From Sialis fuliginosa (lineage: Eukaryota > Arthropoda > Insecta > Megaloptera > Sialidae), in assembly GCA_961205875.1 (NCBI GenBank), contig OY540811.1, positions 15,803,248 through 15,867,247 of the forward strand: a stretch of 64,000 nt of DNA, given 5' to 3'. The position numbers and the translations under genes are program-made. The notes under the pieces were generated by a model. It worked only from the letters and a program-made list of their open reading frames with translations, ran no database searches and was not told the DNA's origin. Of this stretch, positions 11,327 to 24,740 are shown piece by piece. Within the stretch, counting starts at the first letter, position 1. Each line of letters opens with the position of its first letter.

Positions 11327-13241
11327 CTGTTAAAATTATAAATAAATAAAATATGAGAACTTAAATTACAATAACAAATAACAATTTTTGATGCAACGTT
11401 TTATCATATACTAAAATAAAAATCATTGATAAACAAAAACGGATGTTTAAAATAACAAGGACAAGTCAAGTATTAAAATTATCAAGAGTAAAAAAATAAG
11501 GAAGTATAAAAAATATGATTATCTGAATGTTGCAATTTGCATGAAATCTTCATTAATCTGGGTGGTATTACATGACTAATACCTAATAATAATTTGGTAT
11601 AATGATATTATCATGAAACCGGTAATGTCTTGATAATTTAATAACAATATATACTAATACACATATAGAAAACAAATATAAATTTTTGACTTCTAGGATT
11701 AAGCCTAGATGCATCTTACTCTCAGAAGTCAATGTAGTTACATTGACTTATGATATTTTAGGATCAACTTTATTCATATTTTGAAAATAGAACAAAATGG
11801 TTATTTAGATTATTATTTTCGGAGATATTAAATAAACAGTGAATTTGTTACAATTATATATACATAATACATCCAATTCTGTTTTTGCACGGTAGATACG
11901 TACAATTTATCACTGCAGTGGCGTAGTAACGGGGGGGGGGAGACGAAATCCCCCCCGAAATATTCAGTGTTCTAAAAAAACGTATGTTTTGAGAAAACAT
12001 CAGTTCAAAACACCTTCAAAAAATTTAACTCATATGTATTATCCCCCCCCCCGAATTTTTTTCTTAATACGTCACTGTACCACCGTGTAAAAAATCGTGT
12101 AAAAAAGATATGAAATAGGTACATAAAAACGTAAAAAGAAATTTTTACAAAATAAAACATTATATTAATTTTTATATAAAAAAAATTAAATGCATAGGAA
12201 AGTCCTTTAAAAATATACATACACAAAAACTAAAATATATTAATGCAACAATAAAAAAATGAAGTGCATAAGGAAATCCCTTAAAAATGAATCGTGTTAA
12301 ATCAAACCAATATGTATAAAAAAAAGTATTTGATTGTTATCCACCGTGCTATTTTAAAATCATATAAATAAAATTCGTGTAAAAACAGAATTGGGTGAAC
12401 ATATATTTAACAGGAGGAAGGAATACCCTTGAAGTTAAATTCACAACAATTATGTCTATTTAATTAGCATGTTTAATAATGATCAATTTAAATTATTCAT
12501 TTGTCGTATATTTAAATCCAAATTATGTAAAATATAATAACATAAATAGACTTCATTGTTTCAAACAATTGAACCGATCTTTTTATATTTAAAATTTTTA
12601 ATTATCCAATATTTTATTTTTATGTGATATATTTGTATTTAAATTGTGGATATTCATGAATGCATATTATAGGTTTTATTTGCAATATAATAGGATCATA
12701 ATAATCCATTCAAAACTGGTAATAAGAATAATTTGTACGATAATGGCATAGTTATTTTAAATTATTTCAATTAGTAGAGCTAATGGACTGACATATTAAT
12801 ATTATGTCTATTTAAAAATATGCAAGAGATTAAATATCGTAGTAATGTTATTAAAACTATTTTTTGATTCATGTTATTATAAAATCTCATTCGTCCTTTT
12901 TTTAAGGTATTGAAGAAATTTTGCTACAAAATTATTTACGGATCTTCGTGGAATATAATTTTCACTACTTAACCAAATAAACACTAAACACTTATAAACA
13001 AACAATATTTATTCACTTTATAAATTAATCACAAATATATAAACCCTTATTTTAAATATTCACTGTGATGTATGATGAAACGCTGACCAACGTATAGTAG
13101 ATCAAATCCAAATTTACAAAAATAATCACATTCAACAATCACAAAATGCAACAATAATTATTATAATGAATATACTCGTTCACTTTAAAAGCACGATAAA
13201 ATAAAAATATTGTTACATTTTTATTTAAAAAATCAAGTTAC
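11327..13241 (-). other. Probable 5' UTR intron of the PLB1-like gene
   Basis: AT-rich. It holds a 24-bp hairpin at 11726-11749 (AAGTCAATGTA-GT-TACATTGACTT) and a foldback with G/C homopolymers at 11913-12078. No coding sequence recognised. Confidence 0.5.
11913..12078. mobile_element. Short foldback repeat with poly-G/poly-C tracts
   Basis: CACTGCAGTGGCGTAGTAAC followed by a G-run at the left is mirrored by a C-run and TTAATACGTCACTGTAC at the right. GTGGCGTAG plus a G-run is a familiar end in insect repeats. Confidence 0.5.
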
Positions 13242-13329
13242 CTGTGCTTTGTAAGAAAAAAAATACAACACACTCTATCAACCCTGAGAAGTTAACAATG
13301 ATATTATTTCTGCATTTAACGTATTTATA
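13242..13329 (-). promoter_or_regulatory. Candidate core promoter and 5' UTR exon of the PLB1-like gene
   Basis: Read on the minus strand, a TATAAATA box lies at 13329-13322. An arthropod-type initiator TCATT follows, with its A at 13299, exactly 30 nt from the first T of the TATA box. From there a 58-nt leader runs to a strong donor CAG|GTAACT (exon end 13242). This fits the acceptor placed immediately before the start codon of the PLB1-like gene at 11324. The assignment rests on spacing and splice logic only. Confidence 0.55.
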
Positions 13330-13664
13330 GTAAGCCAAGAAAAATCAAGTTTTCGGTTGTAAGGACGAAGTGTTGGTAGGAATATCGATAATATATGAAT
13401 ATATGAATATGTATGTTCAAGTTTATGGGTGGTATATCTATGTATGATTTTTTAACATGCAATTAGAGGATGTTATATAACAATGTTAGATAGTATTTAA
13501 TAATTCTGTATTATATTTTAATTCTATAGTAAATGGTTAGTGTGGTATTATAGTCATGTGGTATAAACATATGCATAATTTGCAGGAATTTTATTACTAT
13601 TATCATTTCATTTATAATACCTTCATTAAATAAAAGTCGTAAACAAACCTATATTGTAACTAAA

Positions 13665-13785
13665 AACTCTAAGAAGTAGTAAAATTGTTATATTTAAATT
13701 TTAAATTTACTATTTTACTACTTCTTAGAGTTATATAATATATTAACTATTAATATAATAGTAAATTTAAAATTTAAATATAACA
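13665..13785. repeat. Interlocked perfect inverted repeats (A-B-A'-B')
   Basis: Arm A, AACTCTAAGAAGTAGTAAAA (13665-13684), is exactly complementary to A' at 13713-13732. Arm B (13686-13714, 29 bp) lies inside that hairpin's loop and is exactly complementary to B' at 13757-13785. Only one of the two hairpins can form fully at a time, unless a pseudoknot or cruciform pair forms. Confidence 0.9.
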
Positions 13786-15639
13786 TACTTTTGTAATGTA
13801 TATATGGAATTTAGGTTTATTTTTATGTATTTTGGCGCGTTGAAACGAATTTAATGTCAAAATTATGTTATCAGGCCAGAAAAACTTCAAAAATTTTTTT
13901 TTTCGATCTAAAAAAAATTATGATTTCATGGCGCAATTCTGACGTCAGATTCGGTTTCAGCGAATCAAAATACATACGGGTATGGTGGTATGTACTCTTT
14001 CGCTCGATACTTTCGAAGTACTGCTGCATATACTCACATATTCTGTATGAACAAAACATTTAATTTTTTTTCGAATAAGTAAACACGTAGGATAAAAAAG
14101 TCACATGAAAAATAATATTAAAACCGTTGATACATTATTTTTAGAAATAAGAACTCGAACGCACATGCAATTTTCTGTTGCGTGATTTTTTAGTCGCAAC
14201 AAAATAACTTACAGTTTTAAATATGAAAGCGCCTATATAAAATTTAATCGCAGAATTTTCATACAGTAACTAATACTATTTTCATATAAAAACATTAAAT
14301 AATCGTGTGACAAAAATGGCATGTGCGTTCGGGCTTTCCATAGAAATATATTTAATCCTCTTAAAATGAAAATATTTTTTTAATGCAATGGTTTTCAAAT
14401 TAAAAATATATACAGACTGTCAAACTTTCAGGAATTGCCAAGGACATTAAAACAATCGCTATTTGTTAATAAACCCATGTCCGCAAACGATCTTAGCAGT
14501 AAATTCAAAACGATTTTAGCAGTAAATTAAAAGAAAAACCCCACACAAAAACAGTTAATTTTGCCTTTTGGTTGAAATTTTGTGGTAATGATAGTTTAAA
14601 GTCTGCTGATTAAAAGTTGTTATGGGCGCAACCTACGAAAATCCATAATTTCTGCTCCAGGAGGCATCGAAACATTTTATGTTTAAGACATGTTTATGTT
14701 ATTTTTATCTCCTAAGGGGTTAATTTAAAAAAAAAATTACTTCGAATTAGTCAATGAATTAAAGATTTTTTTAGAGCATTTGGTGACTTTTTTTAGATTT
14801 TTGGTTGGGCACTTTCTTACAAAATTAATGTAGGTATATATATATTTTTGCACTAATGTAGAATTTATTCCACCGTAAATATTTAATTAAAAAGGTGCAG
14901 GCAGAGTCATGCAAAAGTGCTTCGATTATTTTAAACTATGTGTTTTATTGTTACGGCTAAATAATCGAACGACAGAAAATCACAAGTACGTTCTAACTCT
15001 AATATTACAAATAGTAATTTTTAAAAATGACACTTTTTTCGTCACTTTTTTTTCTACGTAAATCTTACGGTTCTTTGGTTGTTGTAATAGCAATTTTAAG
15101 TATTTACAAGTCGCGCCCTCCTAATTGTATAAAAAAATAATTTATTCTATCATAAAAATTTTAATTACTTAAAATTAAGTTATTTAAAACTGACACGTTT
15201 TGCATATCTTAATACACAATGTAAATATGTTTAGCATACCCAAACTGAGCTGTTCTTGCTTTTATTTTCATCTGCATTGATAAAGACATTGAACTTGACG
15301 TTCTACCACTTCTTGGTCAGTTTCAATGTCGTGAATGAATTTTAAATTTATTTTGAGTTCTTTTTTTTGTTTGTTTTTTTGTTTTTGTTATCCCTGTTGA
15401 TTCATAGGTTGTAAAATATTTTACATACTCCATTCATAAGATTTTTATTGAATTTTATATTAGTGGGAATATTAATTATATAAGTAATGGTTAAAATATA
15501 ATTGCGTGAGGTGTCATTAAATGTTAATTGGTTTTAGATAATTTTTATTAGAATATAATATTTCAGAACCAGTAGTTGTTAATTCTTCGAAATCAAACAT
15601 TTTGGTCATACCTAACAATAAGTTAGAAAATTAAAGGAC

Positions 15640-15860
15640 AAAAATGTTACTACGGCATCGTCCGCGCGAAATTTACATTTTTTTAAATCTAATCAATTAT
15701 TACAGGACAAAAAGTAGCCTATGTCCTTCCTCAGAATTCAAGCTATCACCCTGCCAAATTTCATCAAGATCGGTTTAGCGGTTTAGCCGTGAAAAGGCCA
15801 GACATACAGATAGACAGAGTTACTTTCACATTTTTAATATTAGTGTGGGTAGTATGGATT
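15640..15860 (+). mobile_element. Fragment of interspersed repeat (3' tail)
   Basis: Shares GACAAAAAGTAGCCTATGTC, CAAATTTCATCAAGATCGGT, GACAGAGTTACTTTCACATT and AATATTAGTGTGGG with the tail of the element at 5905-6845. No ORF. Confidence 0.6.
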
Positions 15861-17057
15861 TGATTATATTAAGACTTACAAAATTACAATGACAATTATT
15901 ATTACTATCGCTCAGGATAACTAATTATATTTTATTAATTTATATTTTAAAAACTTTTTTCAATTCTAAGAAATTTTTTTTTAATATTAAAATATATTTC
16001 ACAAATAACAACTTTTATTTTAACATGATTTAAATAAAATATAACTCATGTACATATTTCTAGGACAAGGCTAGCTGCATTAATATTTTTAACTTATTTT
16101 TTAAATAATTTGACAGATTATTAATCAAATGATGTAACAATGTTAATGAAAAAGGGCTTGAATACATTGAAATGATTTAATATATCAAGGTTTTTCTGTC
16201 TTGTTCCTTAAACGAAAAACAATCATTTAAATAATTTCTACCAGATATCTGTACTTAATTGGTATAATTAGAGTTTAAATTAATTGATTTCTGCTGTCGA
16301 AATAGTGTTAAGAAATTTCTTCATTTTGAATTATCTAATGAATATGGAATTTACATGCGTTTGGTAGTTGTAAACAAAATGTATAAGCTTTTTATATTGT
16401 TAACATTAACCCACATGTTACTGAAACTATTTTATATTTATGTCCGATTATTGTAATTTTTTGATATTTGTATCTTCATGAACCTAGTTTGCCAGGAAAA
16501 AAAATATGTTATCTGGAAAAGCTGAAAAATGAGGGGTGTTATAACGCCCGGTAGTAATGAGGAACTACGGTTATAGAGAACGGTTTAAGTCACTTATATT
16601 CACTTCAAGTTGATTAAACATATAGAAAAAGTTTTGTTTTTTTCGGTTGGTGTTTGGAAGAAAGAAATTAGTTGAACAAAAAAGTAATTAATAAAGTGGA
16701 TTAACTAATTGATTTTATTAAACATTCTGGAAAAAATTTGAATGTTTTTAATGTCTCTTCCCCTGACCACCCAGGGCATTTCTCGACCTTCCTCATAAAA
16801 TCGATTTTATTACAGCATTGAAATAATTTTTAAGGCTGTAAATTAAAGAATTGAGATCGTAATATTTAATAAAACAATTTTCTATACTTACCATTTTAAG
16901 CCTAAAATACACTAAACTAAAATTTTAAAAGGTTTATATGTATCTGTGAATGAAGGGTACCATTTAAGATTAGTCATTTAATTACTTATTTTGACAATAG
17001 AATTTTAAAAATACACAGTTAGATATAAAAAATTGTAGTCTCTAAAATATTAATCTA

Positions 17058-17351
17058 ATGTCCGGTATTATAAAGGAGATAACAAAATTTGCTAACGAGC
17101 AATTCATTTCAAATGGGGTATTAATTCTGTACTAGTATCTATGGATTAGTTATGGAATTTAGAGCAGTGACACTTCAACTAATTGTAACACAGTTGGCAT
17201 CTTTCAACGTACAAAATAATTTTCATAATATCACCACTGTTTTAATACCGTCTTCAACAAACTCCAAAAGAACTGTCATATAAGCTTGATATCTCACTTG
17301 AAAGTGCTTGTTAGCTAACAAATTTGTTAGGTCCTTTATAATACCGGACAT
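17058..17351. mobile_element. MITE with TIR ATGTCCGGTATTATAAAGGA (294 bp)
   Basis: The first 20 bp are exactly repeated inverted at the right end (TCCTTTATAATACCGGACAT). Looser pairing of GTTAGC and TTTGTTA words continues inward. No coding capacity. Confidence 0.88.
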
Positions 17352-18526
17352 AAATTTTACTTAAATATGCACCATATATTGGGTTATTGTATGGTTGAAC
17401 GTTTTTTAAAAATGAATTATCACTGAAATACTTTTAAAGGCAATTTAAAACATTTACATTGATATTTCTTTAATTTGTTTATTTTAAGATTCGAATGATA
17501 CGCTACTGACTTTACGGAGCACACTGGTAACAATATTAGGTAGCATCGTATGACTTCTATATATCTTTGTCTAAGATTAATAAACATTGTATTTGAGGAT
17601 GATGATAGAAAATAAGATGATGTTTAACAGAATATCCAACTATTGTTAGTCACGTACAACTGAAAAAAATTAATGCAGTTGAAAACATTTTCTTTATGAC
17701 GTATTTGGTCAATTCTAAATGACTAACGTTTAACGGAGAGAATATTTAATTTAGTTTGTATCAGTGACGGCAGATATTTACATGATCAGACTTTAAAAAT
17801 ATTTTAAACAAATAATATTCTTTGTTTTATGACGTCATTGATAAAAATCAAATAGTTTTATATGAAAAAGGAAAAAAATAAAATAAAACATGTGTGGAAT
17901 TTTTAAATTTCATCATGATAAAAATGATGTGCAATTTTTATATAAAATGCATAGCTACCTACATATAAGTATTCTTTTATGCAATTAAACTATAGGTAAT
18001 TGTAGTTTTGACCTTAAGAATTTTTTGTAGAAATTTGAATATATAATTTTTAAAGATTATCATATCAAAACGTTGTTGCTTTCTTATAAAAAATAAAGTT
18101 CACGGTCAAATCTTGAACTAAAATAACTACTTTACAAATCACAGTCATTTTACAGGGTTTTTGAGGAATGAGGGACCGTGTGCTAAATATGTTCATTCGA
18201 TATAGTTAAGTCAACTGCGCTTGGTATAATGTATTAGGGTTGTCTTTAAATAGGGGTGGGACGAATTTTGACTGTGCCGCCCCCCAAATCAGCTCCAAAT
18301 AATTTAAAAAAGTGGAACAATTTTCAGCCCTCTACCTTAAAAATTGGCAATTTCCAGAGGAGGATGATTTTCCCCTTTAAAATAGATGTTTTTTTTCGAT
18401 TTTTCAAAGACCTAATACATACTAGAGCATCTTAAACTTTTTCTAAAAATCTAGAATTCTCACAAATGCATTCCTTCTCATTCCTATCTTAAACTTGTGA
18501 TTTATCCATGGATCATTCCATTAAGA
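17352..18526. other. Intergenic stretch between two transposons
   Basis: AT-rich. A 65-bp segment from 17513 (GGAGCACACTGGTAACAAT) recurs at 51333-51400. No gene seen. Confidence 0.6.
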
Positions 18527-19280
18527 CAGGGCTGGCCAACCCGACGTTTATTTTAATTATCAGGTGTTTCACAATTACTAAGGTTGGTTTTAATTTCCCG
18601 GTGTTTTCTTTAAAATATTGTTATATTTATGTGACTTAACTACTCATTTTAATTGATAATTTTGTTTTATAATATAATACTAAATTAGAATTTGAAGTAT
18701 TTTTGTGAATAAATAAAACCATTATTTATTAGTATTTTAAATACTTGAAACAATACAGATATATTTTATTTATCTGTGACGGGGCAAAATATTGAGATTT
18801 TTTCGTTATTTATTAATTATACAAAATCGTAAATTTCTCGGTTTCTATACGAGGTAGCGGGTAATTTTGTCTCTAAAACTCCTGCACTTATGTAGGTTTT
18901 TCCCACCTATACTGGATCGAATAAGATCAACCTAAAAACAACCTTTCATCTGTGAAAATTAGCCTTACATTTTTTATGCTAATACATTTAAGAATTTAGG
19001 GATGGGTGTTAAAAGTCTTTATATTATAAAATTGATTACATAAGCTATCTATTGGCATTTTATTTATAAGCTTTCAAAGTGTAACATATTTTTGTTACAT
19101 TCGTGTTCCCTAATATTTCCCGGGAAGACGTAGTTCTACTTAAAAAAAGAAATTAATTAGAAAAAAATTCAAAACCGGAAAATCTAATTTTTTTTACAAA
19201 ATTTCTTATTTATGTGCGGCCCTCGGAAAATTTTAGGTCGTCATTGCGGCCCGCGGTGCAATTTGGGTTGGCCAGGCCTG
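18527..19280. mobile_element. Non-autonomous hAT-type transposon with 8-bp target duplication (754 bp)
   Basis: TIRs CAGGGCTGGCCAACCC at the left and CAGGCCTGGCCAACCC (inverted) at the right. The 8-bp CATTAAGA is present on both sides (18519-18526 and 19281-19288). TIR starting CAGG plus an 8-bp duplication is the hAT hallmark. The right side carries GCGGCCCGCGGTGCAAT. No transposase ORF. Confidence 0.92.
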
Positions 19281-20039
19281 CATTAAGAGAAGAAAATTAT
19301 TAAAAATAGTATCTATTTATGTACGAGTATTTAAAGAATTATATCATTTATCAAGAACTAAGCGTTATTTATACTAATTATTAAGCTTTTAATTTTATTT
19401 AAAAAAAAAGAAATAACCTAACCTATATACGCAATAGTAGGTACATTCTATTGTTTATTTATTTAAAAAAAAAGAAAACCTTGCACGAACCATTTCCTAG
19501 GTATTTTTAATATTTTTCATTAGTTATACTTGTTTAATTGATAACAGAAATTAAATACTTTAATTGTTAAACGTATATAATCACTGATTGAATTGCTTAC
19601 AATTAGATGACAATTTGCCCGATTGGGTTAGTTTCGATTTTTACCAATGAATGCGTCGCGTCGCTGCCATCGCGACACATATCAATAGATTATACTACTA
19701 TTTTCTACAACTTTCATTTTATTTTTTTTATATTACAAAATGTTTAAAAAAATTAAAAATCGATTTCATGTTGAAAATAATATTTCTAAGGATAATGGAA
19801 CAATACAAAAATAATGAATATTAGTTAATATTCACTACAACTTTTATTTTTAACATATTTCCTTTACATACTATTTTGACAACAGTAATCGTTTCTGGTT
19901 GTTGGATGTCTCACTTGCAAGGATCATATACATAGATCCTAAATACCAAATTTAAATCTTCTATACTTTATTGTTTTTGAATTAAAATAGTAAAAATTGA
20001 TTGAAAAATGACAAGGTTGGATATTTCCATCAAATGATA

Positions 20040-20440
20040 TCTTCTTAATATATAAAAACGTTGGTGCGTATGTATGTGTTCTCATCAGGCTTAAACTACT
20101 GGATGTATCGAAGTCATATTCACACCATATGTTCGTTTGGTACTCCGTTAGGTGGCGCTGGGGTCGAGAATGTGTATTTATGGTCCGATTTGACTCATAT
20201 TCAGAATATAATATTAGATACGTGGAAAAAATATTTTTACAAAAAATGGACACGGTAGGTGGCCCTGGAGTCGAGATATTTACGAAAATGTGTATTTATG
20301 GTCTGATTTTTAAACAAATTATTTTTGGGCAGAACAACGTTTGTCGGGTCAGCTAAACCAAGAATTACAACCCTCCATAAGAGACAGGTGGTGAAATATT
20401 AACTCCCGTGCGAAGTCAAGACGGGTCCGCTAGTTTACAT
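20040..20440. mobile_element. Non-autonomous interspersed repeat fragment
   Basis: Contains GGTCTGATTTTTAAACAAAT, TTACAACCCTCCATAAGAGA and GGTGAAATATTAACTCCCG. The same sequence lies in reverse at 30640-30785, and the CCCTCCATAC-type tail is also present near 9650. Class unknown. Confidence 0.55.
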
Positions 20441-22303
20441 GTAAGAAAGTAAATTTCTTTGTGTAAGTATCTACTTCATTAAAATATAAACTTTTTTACT
20501 ATTATGTATGTGACGTTAGTTAGCTATGGCATCTGAAATCACATATAGCTATATTTTTATTTCATTAGTAAAATATAAGCACTACTCCATGTAATTTTCG
20601 ACGTGTCATGAAATCAATTATTCCATATTAATTATTTGGTATAAACTCGATTTAATTTCCAATACGCAATTCTACTAATGAATTTTCAATAAATGAGAAA
20701 TAAATGTAAATTGCAAAAATTATATTTACAAATTATGAGTATTGGGTGAAAAGATGGGAATCTATTTTGCATAAATACATACATTTTGATTTATCTTATT
20801 TGTATAATTGATTTTAAAACAAAGCAAATTTTAATAATATTCAATATTTTCCGCAATCCGCATACTCAGGGTTGACGAATTATAACGAATCGTAAGTACT
20901 CGTCCACCTCAAAAAGAAATAATTTTTAAAGATAACTTAAATTCCATGAAAGGGAAGATGAGGATATGGGTAAGAGGTAAGACGATATAGGCTTTTATCT
21001 TAAATATCGCTAATGCTATTTTTTATTTATATTTAACGATTTTCTTCTTATATTCAAGTTCATTTATTAAAAAAATACAAAAATGTGTATTCAATTTTAA
21101 TGTTTATAAACTACTTCTCTTTTTAATGGTTTTTGAACATTAATATTAAAAATCATATAGGAATTTATTAACATAAAAACATGTTTTGATATTAATAAAA
21201 TGGCCTATGGAATGGCAGAAAAATGTAATACTAATCAATAAAATGATACATTAGGCTTTAGAGGATGCTAACAATAAATAACAAATATGCTCATTGCTCA
21301 TACTATGTGTGTTCTGTAAAAATGGCAATGCCAATGCTGTAGGTACTTTGCTCCAATGATACTCTATATTAAAAAAAATGTAATAAGTATATATTATTTT
21401 AAAATACATATATAATTTTTTATATTAAAATGGTATTCCATTTTTGTCGTCTGCTCCACTACATACATACTTACATAACAATAATATATGACATTTTTGG
21501 ATAATATGGTTCATTGATAAAAATATACATTGTTATGTTATTTTTCATTATAATATGTTTGTTAAAAAAATTTGGTTGCGTAGGTACAAATATTTCTTGA
21601 TGTATTACATTTTTAGTTGTAATGAATCAAAAAGAATTCAGTACCTATCGGGCTTAAAACGTAGACAGGATTATGTAAGTAGGTATTATATACCATTATA
21701 TCGCAAATCCAAAAAGAACATTACCTATACACTTTGACTAGAATAAGTGGGCAATATAATTTTATAAGATAGATCTTTAAAATACAAATAAATCTTTATT
21801 TGTAATTTATATATTCATGATGTATAATTTATATCCGTTCCTTGGAAGTGTTATTTGTAAACAAACATTTGCACAAAAAAATGGAATGGAAGATTTAAAT
21901 AGCTTTTGGCGATTTTTTCTGATTGATTGATGATTTGTCCTTGGTTGTTTTATACTAATTGTTATAAAAAATTTCAATCTGAGAAAATAATTAATATATC
22001 TGCCTAGAGAACCAGTGAATATATACATACGTGATTCTTATTTTACACATTTTTTACATATTTTATATTCTACATTATATAACAAATGATTTTTTTAACG
22101 TAATAACTGAAAAGGGATCTTTACTCTTGTAAATTTTTGAGTTTTCGAATTATTTTTGAAATAAGAAAAAATGTTTTAGATAAAAAATGTCGAGTATGTT
22201 ATTATCTATAATTTGTTCCCCATACATTTTTTCCAACATTTATGATTTAGCCAGAAAGAATTTTTTTATGTAATTATTTAGATTCACCTACACTGTTCAC
22301 TCT

Positions 22304-22390
22304 CAGTATTACGTATAAGAAAGTCCCATGATACCTATGGCAAACACACACACTGTAATACGTATAAGAAAGTCCCATGACACTCATGGC
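22304..22390. repeat. Two-copy 39-bp direct repeat
   Basis: The core TACGTATAAGAAAGTCCCAT is followed by GA.AC..ATGGCA and occurs twice, 48 bp apart (22304-22342 and 22352-22390). Confidence 0.85.
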
Positions 22391-24185
22391 AGATTTTTCT
22401 CCTCTGTTATGAACCAATTGAATTATAATAATTTTTTTTTCAAAAATTCATTTTTACGAAAAAATGAATAGAACATAAATTATAGATATGTATTGATATT
22501 ACCTACAATTTTTAACTTGACAATTTTTCTCTATTTTGCACTGTTTCAGAGTAATTCGAAAAATTCAAAAATCGACGTATAGGTAAACATCCGTATCCGG
22601 TTGAAAGATCGTTTTCAAAAATAGGACGTTTTCTTCTCAGACAAAAATTAATCTTAAATATAAAATTTCACCCTTCTACGATTTGTCGTATTTGACTTAC
22701 AGCACTTACAGACCGACAGACACACAGACATCATGGCGAAAATAGTCAGAATGGATTAAGGGAAGGTCAAAATGGATAATTCCATCAAAATCGAAAAAAA
22801 TCGGCTTCACTATACTTACTTATACTATATGTATATTTCATATAGTACATGGTATAAGAAAGTAAAAACCCGGAAAAAATGTATAATACTGGATTACAAT
22901 TAATATATTACAGTTATAATCGGTTCTGAAAGTGTAGTCAAATTATTCTGTCAAATTGCAATTAAACTCAAGCGACTCAACTATGTAAAGAATAGTAACC
23001 GCATAAAAACGATTATAGAGTAGCAATTTATTGTATTCACAAGGTTATAGCTTGATTGAATTTTTACAATTTTTAAAGGCTTCATTTAAATTACACAGCG
23101 ACATATATAGCATTGTAGTATTAGTCGAGCATAGTGTAACATACATGTTTTTTGATAAATACATTTATGTAGTTTGTTGATAAATATTTAAAAAATCACG
23201 TTTTTTGTTTGATAATATATCAAAGCTATACCTACTTATATTTTAACTGTTGAAGATATTGTTAAAAATTAAATTGAATGGTTGCAGAAAGCTTTTAAAA
23301 AAAAGTTTGAAAATACTTAAAATTATATATACTCGTAGGTATATTTTTTAATTTTTACGTTTTTTAAGGTATATTTTGAATTAGTATTTAAAACGTCAAG
23401 ATTTTTATGTTAATATTTCTTTTTATATTTACATATGTAATGTATTTTATATATTGACGATGGTTCTGTGAACCGAAAATATTTTCTCGGCCCGCTATAC
23501 ATTTAAAAATGTTATTATGTAGAATAATAATATATGAACAAAAATTGTGATTATCAGGAAGTTTGGATAATAATATTATCAATTATGTTATTAAAAATAC
23601 TCATATTCCAAAAATAATCACCTTGGATTTCACACAAATAGGAAATAAATATATGAACATCTATACATATAGGTACATATGTACATAAATAATTCATTAG
23701 AAACAACGTTGCAAATTGTATGAATTCTGCAAAGTGAATTTTAAATACGATAGCGTTCATTTGTTAGCTACAAATTAAATAAGAGATATTACAAATGGTC
23801 ATATATTAATTATAATTATTTATATTCATAGAATTCATAAAAATGTCGCATTGTAAAAATCTAACATAGGTACTTATATTTCTATTATTAGGAGTAATCC
23901 TTTGCCCAAATGATTGTCTTTATTTCGTCGATTTTCAGAAAACAAAAACAAATTACTAATTTCCTTTGAAAAATTCGTTAAAATGCAGTTATTTATTTAT
24001 TGATTGAATCTGGAAAAACTCTTACCCATACCATAAATAAATTCAAGTTCAGTTCCTTGAGATGAACATTTTTTGGTTTTATATTAAAAGAATCGGTAAT
24101 TATAGAAAGCATACTTATAAGATAAGAATATTAGCAGTATTTTTTCACAATTTGAAATCAGTATAACAATTAACACAAAAATAAA

Positions 24186-24740
24186 AACGGCTAAGTGTGT
24201 GTTAGGCACGAACATGATAGGGTTCCGTAGCCATTCTCACTAAAATTTTAGTACACTTTTCATATTATGGGAGAGGGGTCAAAAAATGTCTTTAGTGTTC
24301 GTTATAATTTTTTATTGAAATTATTAATTAAAAGCTACATTCTGGAATTTTTTCAGAATTTATGCATCAATAGTTTAGAAATTAGAAGAGGGAAGAGGCA
24401 CTCTGAAAACGACTCTAAAAGTAAATATATCGTGACTGGTCATAAAAAAATGTTTGTTGCATTTTACAAAACCTATCTAAAGATACACCACTCAAAGGTT
24501 TAGGTGAAATTTTTTTTATACTATATTTTTCAGTTTAGGGAAGGGGGGATAAAAAAATGGTTTTTAATCTTATTATTTCTTTTTTTGGGTCAGCAATCTA
24601 TGTTTGTATACCAAATTTAATTTTAATAGGTATATATAAATGAAAAAAAGAGAGGGCTGTGACATACAAATACAGACAGACAGACGGGTATGCGGACTGA
24701 CCGAAACTATACGAGGTCCTAGTTTTCTACGAAACCGTAA
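24186..24740 (+). mobile_element. Lepidopteran-type interspersed repeat (GGGTTCCGTA family)
   Basis: ACGGCTAAGTGTGTGTTAGG, then AGGGTTCCGTAGCC at the left. CAGACAGACAGACGGGTATG and GAGGTCCTAGTTTTCTACGA at the right. A related copy is present in the opposite orientation at about 55785-56150. 'Acggctaagtg...agggttccgta' is a recurrent motif of lepidopteran genomes. No ORF. Confidence 0.6.

Larger units (their letters stand above)
13330..17057. other. Intergenic region upstream of the PLB1-like gene
   Basis: No gene supported. It holds the interlocked palindromes at 13665-13785, a dispersed repeat around 13860-14060 (TCTGACGTCAGATTCGGTTT), and a copy of the TTTCATCAAGATCGGTT-tailed repeat at 15640-15860. 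The rest is plain AT-rich DNA. Confidence 0.6.
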
